Below are positions 60,501-64,000 of a DNA stretch of 64,000 nucleotides, in pieces. The translations under genes and the position numbers were made by a program. How positions within the stretch are numbered: the stretch's first letter is position 1; each line of letters opens with the position of its first letter. This DNA comes from Struthidea cinerea (Eukaryota > Chordata > Aves > Passeriformes > Corcoracidae): positions 143,417-207,416 of the forward strand of contig VZTI01004622.1 in assembly GCA_013397865.1 (NCBI GenBank), written 5' to 3'. The notes beneath the pieces are model-generated. The model ran no database searches. It was given only the letters and a program-made list of their open reading frames with translations, and was not told where the DNA came from.

Positions 60501-60835
60501 TTGAATCTCTGTTCTATTAAATCAGTGGTTGGGGCCTCAGTGTCATCTGAGACATCTCCATTACCTTCAAGCAACTGGCAAATCACACACAGGACTTGGA
60601 AGAGACCCACATCTTTTTCAGATCAACATCTGAATATCAGCCAGGAATATCCTAAGGGCTCCTGGAAGGCATTAAATACCTGTGTAGGTGACTGAATCAG
60701 GCATTGAATGTAGGGAGCTATTCAGCTAAATGAGATACATACTTTTTATTTTCTGCAAGTTCTTTTGACTTCATTGACTGTGTTGAGTAGAAACTAAGTA
60801 TAGTTGTCCATACATAATTTTTTGGCAACAGTTAG
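57585..60835. other. AT-rich intergenic DNA, no gene seen
   Basis: There are A runs at 57655-57671 and 58276-58290, and a small CpG-rich patch (CCGCTTTTTGCGGTCAAACACGCGC) near 58889-58913. ORFs reach 89 codons without recognised domains. Confidence 0.5.
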
Positions 60836-60839
60836 GTAG

Positions 60840-61480
60840 GGGTGGCTGCAAGAATCGTCTGTATAAAGCCAGAGGCTGCCTGAACCCAGCTAATTTCAGC
60901 TGGCTGCAGCAGAGCAACACACCTGAGCCCATCAGCCAAGCTGATCGTGCCTTGAGGAAAATTTATGATCTCAAAAAGCAAAACACTGTACAGGCATTGA
61001 GGAGTGAAATTTGGAAAAATGTGTGAGAAGAAACCCTGTGATCACCAAAGTCAGAGAAGGAGAAGGAGGAGGTGGTCCGGACTCCAGAGCAGAGATTTTT
61101 CTTCAGCTGATGGAGACGCCCAGAGCAGATACCCACATTGTAGCTTGGGGAGGAGCAGGTGGACATTTTCAGAAGGAGCTGCCACCTTTTAAGAGTCCAT
61201 ACTAGAGCAGATGGTCCTGACAGGGACAGCAGCCTGTGGAGATGAGCAAATATTCCACTGCAGCCAGTGAAGACTACCACATCAGAGTAGACTTCTGGAC
61301 TGTGGCCCATGGAGAACGCATAGTGAAACAAATTTATTATGAAGGAATGTATGACATGTAGGGGACCCACAATGGAGTCAGAAAAATGTCTGGGGGAGGA
61401 GGAAGGAGCCCAGAGTGGAACATTTAAGTGCTGATCGTAACCACCTGTTTCCCACCCTCCCAGTCCCACTTGTGGCAAGG
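60840..61480 (+). mobile_element. Old ERV/LTR-like repeat, left part (host of nested LTR)
   Basis: This is the same family as 28765-29812: GAGCCCATCAGCCAAGCTGA, a GAAGGAGAAGGAGGAGGTGG segment followed by CCAGAGCAGAGATT (61085-61098), repeated ...GGAGCAG-type subunits and ...TTTCCCACCCTCCCAGTCCC. Similarity to the paralogue runs to about 61470, breaks at the inserted LTR, and resumes at 62157. The 260-codon minus-strand ORF (60963-61745) crosses the junction into the inserted LTR and is therefore not an inherited gene. Confidence 0.65.
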
Positions 61481-62156
61481 CGATCCCTCGGCCGGGGCTG
61501 TCCGCCTCAGGGGCTCCGTCCAACCCCCACGTAGGGTTGTGTAGGGTAGGCCAGTGACCTCGCCTGCAGGCTCGAGACCTGGAGCGCTGGGAGGCTGAGC
61601 GCAGCAACAGAGGGCAGGCACTGCCGGGGAGGTGGGCCAGACAGCTGGCGCGCGCTCTCTCCCGAGCTGGCAGAGTGGGTTGGCAGTGTCCTTCCCTGAG
61701 AAGCCCGCGGGAGTAAAGAACTGCGAGGAGGGAGAAATCCTTCAAGGGTGACCAGGACGAGGTTTATTGGGCATCCGGATCGGAAGGATTGCCCGCGAGC
61801 AGCTCTGCGGGGGCAGTTTTAAAGGAAGGGAAAAGGGGAGGAGAATACAACGGGGACCAATGGGATAGGGTGAAATGGGAGGAGCCAGGGTACAAGCGTC
61901 CAATGGGTTTATAACTGGGGAGGAGACAACAGACATCAACCAATGGGGAACACAGAAACTGGGAACATTCTAGAAATTGGGGTAGGTACAAAACCTCCAG
62001 GGGAGGGGTTGTCACACCTGGGAGCTGCCCATGGAGCCACCCTCTGATTCTGATTCATCTGCCCATTGGAGGGCACGTAAAGGAGTGACAGGAGGTGGTC
62101 TCCACAGGGACCAAGAAGATGCCCTGCCGAAGGATGCCCTGGGGGGCATCCCAACA
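61481..62156 (-). mobile_element. ERV LTR, about 676 bp, nested in older repeat, 6-bp TSD
   Basis: The flanking hexamer GCAAGG occurs at 61475-61480 and 62157-62162. On the minus strand the insert begins TGTTGGGATGCCCCCC; its far end reads GGGATCG, so the expected terminal CA appears mutated to CG. Minus-strand elements in order are a heat-shock-type TTCTAGAATGTTC (61975-61963), ATTGG starting at 61944, 61904 and 61861, a TATA-like TTTAAAA (61823-61817) and AATAAAC (61768-61762), then a GC-rich U5. An alternative reading with ends TGTGGCA...TGTCACA (61471-62016) is possible but gives no TSD. Removing 61481-62162 restores collinearity of the host repeat with its paralogue at 29.5 kb. Confidence 0.8.
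61963..61975 (-). promoter_or_regulatory. Perfect three-unit heat-shock-element motif in LTR U3
   Basis: On the minus strand TTC-TA-GAA-TG-TTC has no mismatch to the alternating-unit pattern. It lies 140 bp upstream of the TATA-like box, the same distance as in the 12.4-kb and 34.3-kb LTRs. Confidence 0.5.
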
Positions 62157-62432
62157 GCAAGGATGTAGGGAGTAAAGGACTGAAGCTGAGTCTGGGAAAA
62201 ATGAATGACTTGTGAGGGAAGGTGTTTTAGTTTGTGTCTTTGTTTCTCAACTTTCAAATGTATTTTAATTGGCAATACATTAAAATAATTTTCCCCAATT
62301 TGAGCCTGTTTTGCCCGTGACAATAATTTGTAAATGATCTCCCTGTCTTTGTCCCAAAAAATGAGTTTTTCCCTCTTATTTTCTCCTCTTGTCCTGCTGA
62401 GAATAGGGAATGAGAGAGAGCAGATGGGTGGG
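62157..62432 (+). mobile_element. Old ERV/LTR-like repeat, middle part
   Basis: GCTGAGTCTGGGAAAAATGA, GAAGGTGTTTTAGTTTGTG, AATTTGAGCCTGTTTTGCCCGTGACAATAATTTG and TTATTTTCTCCTC follow 29550-29790 of the paralogue in the same order. It is broken again at 62433 by a second LTR. A few decayed bases resembling the family tail (GGTCTGACAGCCAGCTGAGATCA, 63291-63313) follow that LTR. Confidence 0.65.
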
Positions 62433-63285
62433 TGTGGTGGCTTAATCCCAGCTGGCAGCTAAATACCGCTCAACTGCTCACTCACACCCCTATAATTTCC
62501 TCCCACTCTTCCACTGCCCTGGCTAGGGAGGAGAATTGGTGAACCTCATGGGTTCGGATAAGATCATCATCATCATCATCATCATCATCATCGTCATCGT
62601 CATCACTATCATATATTATGATAATAGTATTTGTTATTAACAATTACAATAAATAACAAAAAATAAACATAATAATTAGAAATATAAATATGTATCTGTA
62701 TAGAAATATTAATGATTATTAAACAATAAGTAATACAATATGTATTATGTATTATGATTCCATATATTTCTATATTATGTATTAAATATTCATCCATTAA
62801 TATTATTATGTAGTATTATACGTATAGTGTTTATTACAACGAATAACAAAAAGAATATGAGATGATCATGATCATGATGATGATGAAAAGGAGAGAAAGT
62901 AACAAAACCCTAGAGAAACAAGTGATGCACAGTCCAATTCTCACCACCTCCTGACCGATGCCCAGCCCGTCCCTGAGCAGTGATCAACTCCTTCTGGCCA
63001 ACTCCCTCCAGTTTATTTACTGGGCATGATGTTCTCTAGTATGGCATACCCCTTTGGCCAGTTGGGGTCAGCTGTCCCGGCTGTGCTCCCTCCCAGGCAT
63101 TTGTGCACCTCAATACTGGCAGAGCATGAGGCACTGAAAAGTCCTTGACTGAGGGTAAGCACTGCTTAGCAACAGACAAAACATCAGGGTGTTATCAACA
63201 TTCTTCTCATACTAAATCCAAAAAGCATGGCACTGTACCAGCTACTAAGAAGAGAACTAACTCTGTCCCAGATGAAACCAGGAAA
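62433..63285 (-). mobile_element. Avian ERVL-type LTR, about 853 bp, with internal simple repeat
   Basis: The plus-strand edge TGTGGTGGCTTAATCCCAGCTGGC is the reverse complement of the end of a common avian LTR family that ends ...GGGTTAAACCACA-like. The other edge, AACTCTGTCCCAGATGAAACCAGG, is the reverse of its start (TTTCCTGGTTTCATCTGGGA). Between them are CAAGTGATGCACAGTCCAATTCTCACCACC, GCCCAGCCCGTCCCTGAGCAG, a TATA-type GTAAATAAAC on the minus strand near 63012-63021, and AGCACTGCTTAGCAACA. Flanks GTGGG and GTAGA (62428-62432 and 63286-63290) match at only 3 of 5, so the TSD is unproven. The simple-repeat block 62562-62884 is internal to the LTR. Confidence 0.7.
62562..62884. repeat. (ATC)n, AT-rich and (GATCAT)n simple repeats inside an LTR
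   Basis: ATC trinucleotides at about 62562-62605 (with two TCG variants) pass into about 240 bp of AT-only low-complexity sequence with many ATTAT/TAATA units, ending in GATGATCATGATCATGATGATGATG at 62860-62884. Its position corresponds to the variable trinucleotide segment of this LTR family. Confidence 0.85.
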
Positions 63286-63289
63286 GTAG

Positions 63290-64000
63290 AGGTCTGACAG
63301 CCAGCTGAGATCAGTCTTGAAAAGTTTTTATCCAACTGTCGTGTGTTAGAGTATCTCAGTTTCCAAGAGAATGGATATTACACTTTGAAGATGTCAAATA
63401 ATATCTTTAGAAACTAAATACCTCTTTTGCTACACATCATGAAGTGTTTAGAATCTCCAAATAAGTCTTGCTGTATAAAATGCTGCTAAAGAATTTCAGT
63501 TAGATCAAAAGATAAAATGCAAATGTGGATACCATGATTACATGATCAGAGGAAATTCATTTTAAACGGTGCAAGAAAAAAAAGGATAAGTTCTTGTTCT
63601 CATTCCACTTACTTAGAAGAAAAAGAAAGTACTGGCAATACTAAACCTCTTTTTTTCCTGGGATGTAGTGCAGGGATGACCATGCTGTAATATGCTGAAG
63701 CCCTGGTCTGCCACAAATAGGAAGTGTTCTTTTAGGACATTGTCTCTGCTGCTGACTTGCAGAGCAGGTTAAAAAAGCAAAATGTCTGTCTGCTTATAAA
63801 GTCTCAGGAGGACTGTGATTAACTTCTCTCTTATAGTTAAATTTTGACATATCATTATATAAAACCGGAATACTAATTGGAGGTTTTCTCAGTTTGTCTC
63901 CCACCTCTCGCCAGTACCAGCTGTATAAAAATCCCAGATTAGACAATTACTGAGTAATTTACTCACAGGGATATTTTCTTTGTAACCCCACAAACTAGAA
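63290..64000. other. Intergenic DNA, nothing recognised
   Basis: After a possible few bases of the old host repeat there is AT-rich sequence with no gene or repeat that I can name. Confidence 0.5.

Noticed and set aside
60963..61745. 260-codon minus-strand ORF
   Set aside because: It starts in the U5 side of the nested LTR, crosses the insertion junction at 61480 and continues into the antisense of the older repeat. It has no domain and cannot predate the insertion.
1..64000. CRISPR arrays, operons, bacterial promoters, tRNA or rRNA genes
   Set aside because: The repeat content (CR1, ERV LTRs, microsatellites) is avian. No regularly spaced repeat-spacer array and no A-box/B-box tRNA pattern were seen.

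Overview
This window looks like AT-rich, gene-poor vertebrate DNA, almost certainly from a bird. The diagnostic features are many 5'-truncated CR1 (chicken repeat 1) LINE fragments, some with the CR1 terminal octamer repeats, and several solo LTRs of avian-type endogenous retroviruses (ERVs). I found no convincing protein-coding gene, no tRNA or rRNA, no CRISPR, and no ERV gag/pol/env reading frame. Almost all ORFs longer than 60 codons are chance ORFs, pieces of decayed CR1 reverse transcriptase, or artefacts of a pentanucleotide microsatellite.

Layout. 1-8.2 kb: unique AT-rich DNA. 8.2-9.6 kb: a 352-bp solo LTR with a 6-bp target-site duplication (TSD), then a truncated LTR of another family. 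12.4-13.0 kb: a GC-rich LTR. 15.3-18.2 kb: two old CR1 tails and a strong hairpin at 17.46 kb. 21.3-22.0 kb: a 23-bp exact repeat 703 bp apart. 25.3-25.7 kb: a second copy of the 8.2-kb LTR, inverted, with its own TSD. 28.8-29.8 kb: a long ERV-like repeat built of degenerate subunits. 29.9-30.5 kb: a possible old LTR. 34.3-35.4 kb: a 1,040-bp LTR with two estrogen-response-element palindromes inside an internal tandem repeat. 36.1-36.5 kb: a 364-bp LTR. 37-40.2 kb: a CR1 scrap and exon-like segments. 41.1-41.8 kb: a large pyrimidine microsatellite with 124 perfect CTCTT units. 43.3-49.7 kb: CR1 fragments on both strands and one exon-like block. 51.8-52.5 kb: a complete 612-bp solo LTR with a 5-bp TSD. 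53.3-55.9 kb: a cluster of decayed CR1 pieces. 60.8-63.3 kb: an old repeat into which two LTRs have inserted.

The most interesting signal is regulatory. Four LTRs (12.4, 34.3, 36.1 and 61.5 kb; two on each strand) share a promoter layout. In three of them a heat-shock-element-like motif (TTCTAGAAnnTTC; the third unit is mutated in the 12.4-kb copy) lies exactly 140 bp upstream of the TATA-like box. CCAAT-type (ATTGG) boxes sit at +19, about +59 and about +102 from it, and a polyadenylation-type AATAAAC lies about 50-60 bp after the TATA box. The 34.3-kb copy adds two perfect GGTCAnnnTGACC palindromes. If this holds beyond the window, the family would have spread a stress- and possibly hormone-responsive promoter. 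This rests on sequence reading only. Boundaries, family names and ages are estimates, because no database search or alignment program was available.
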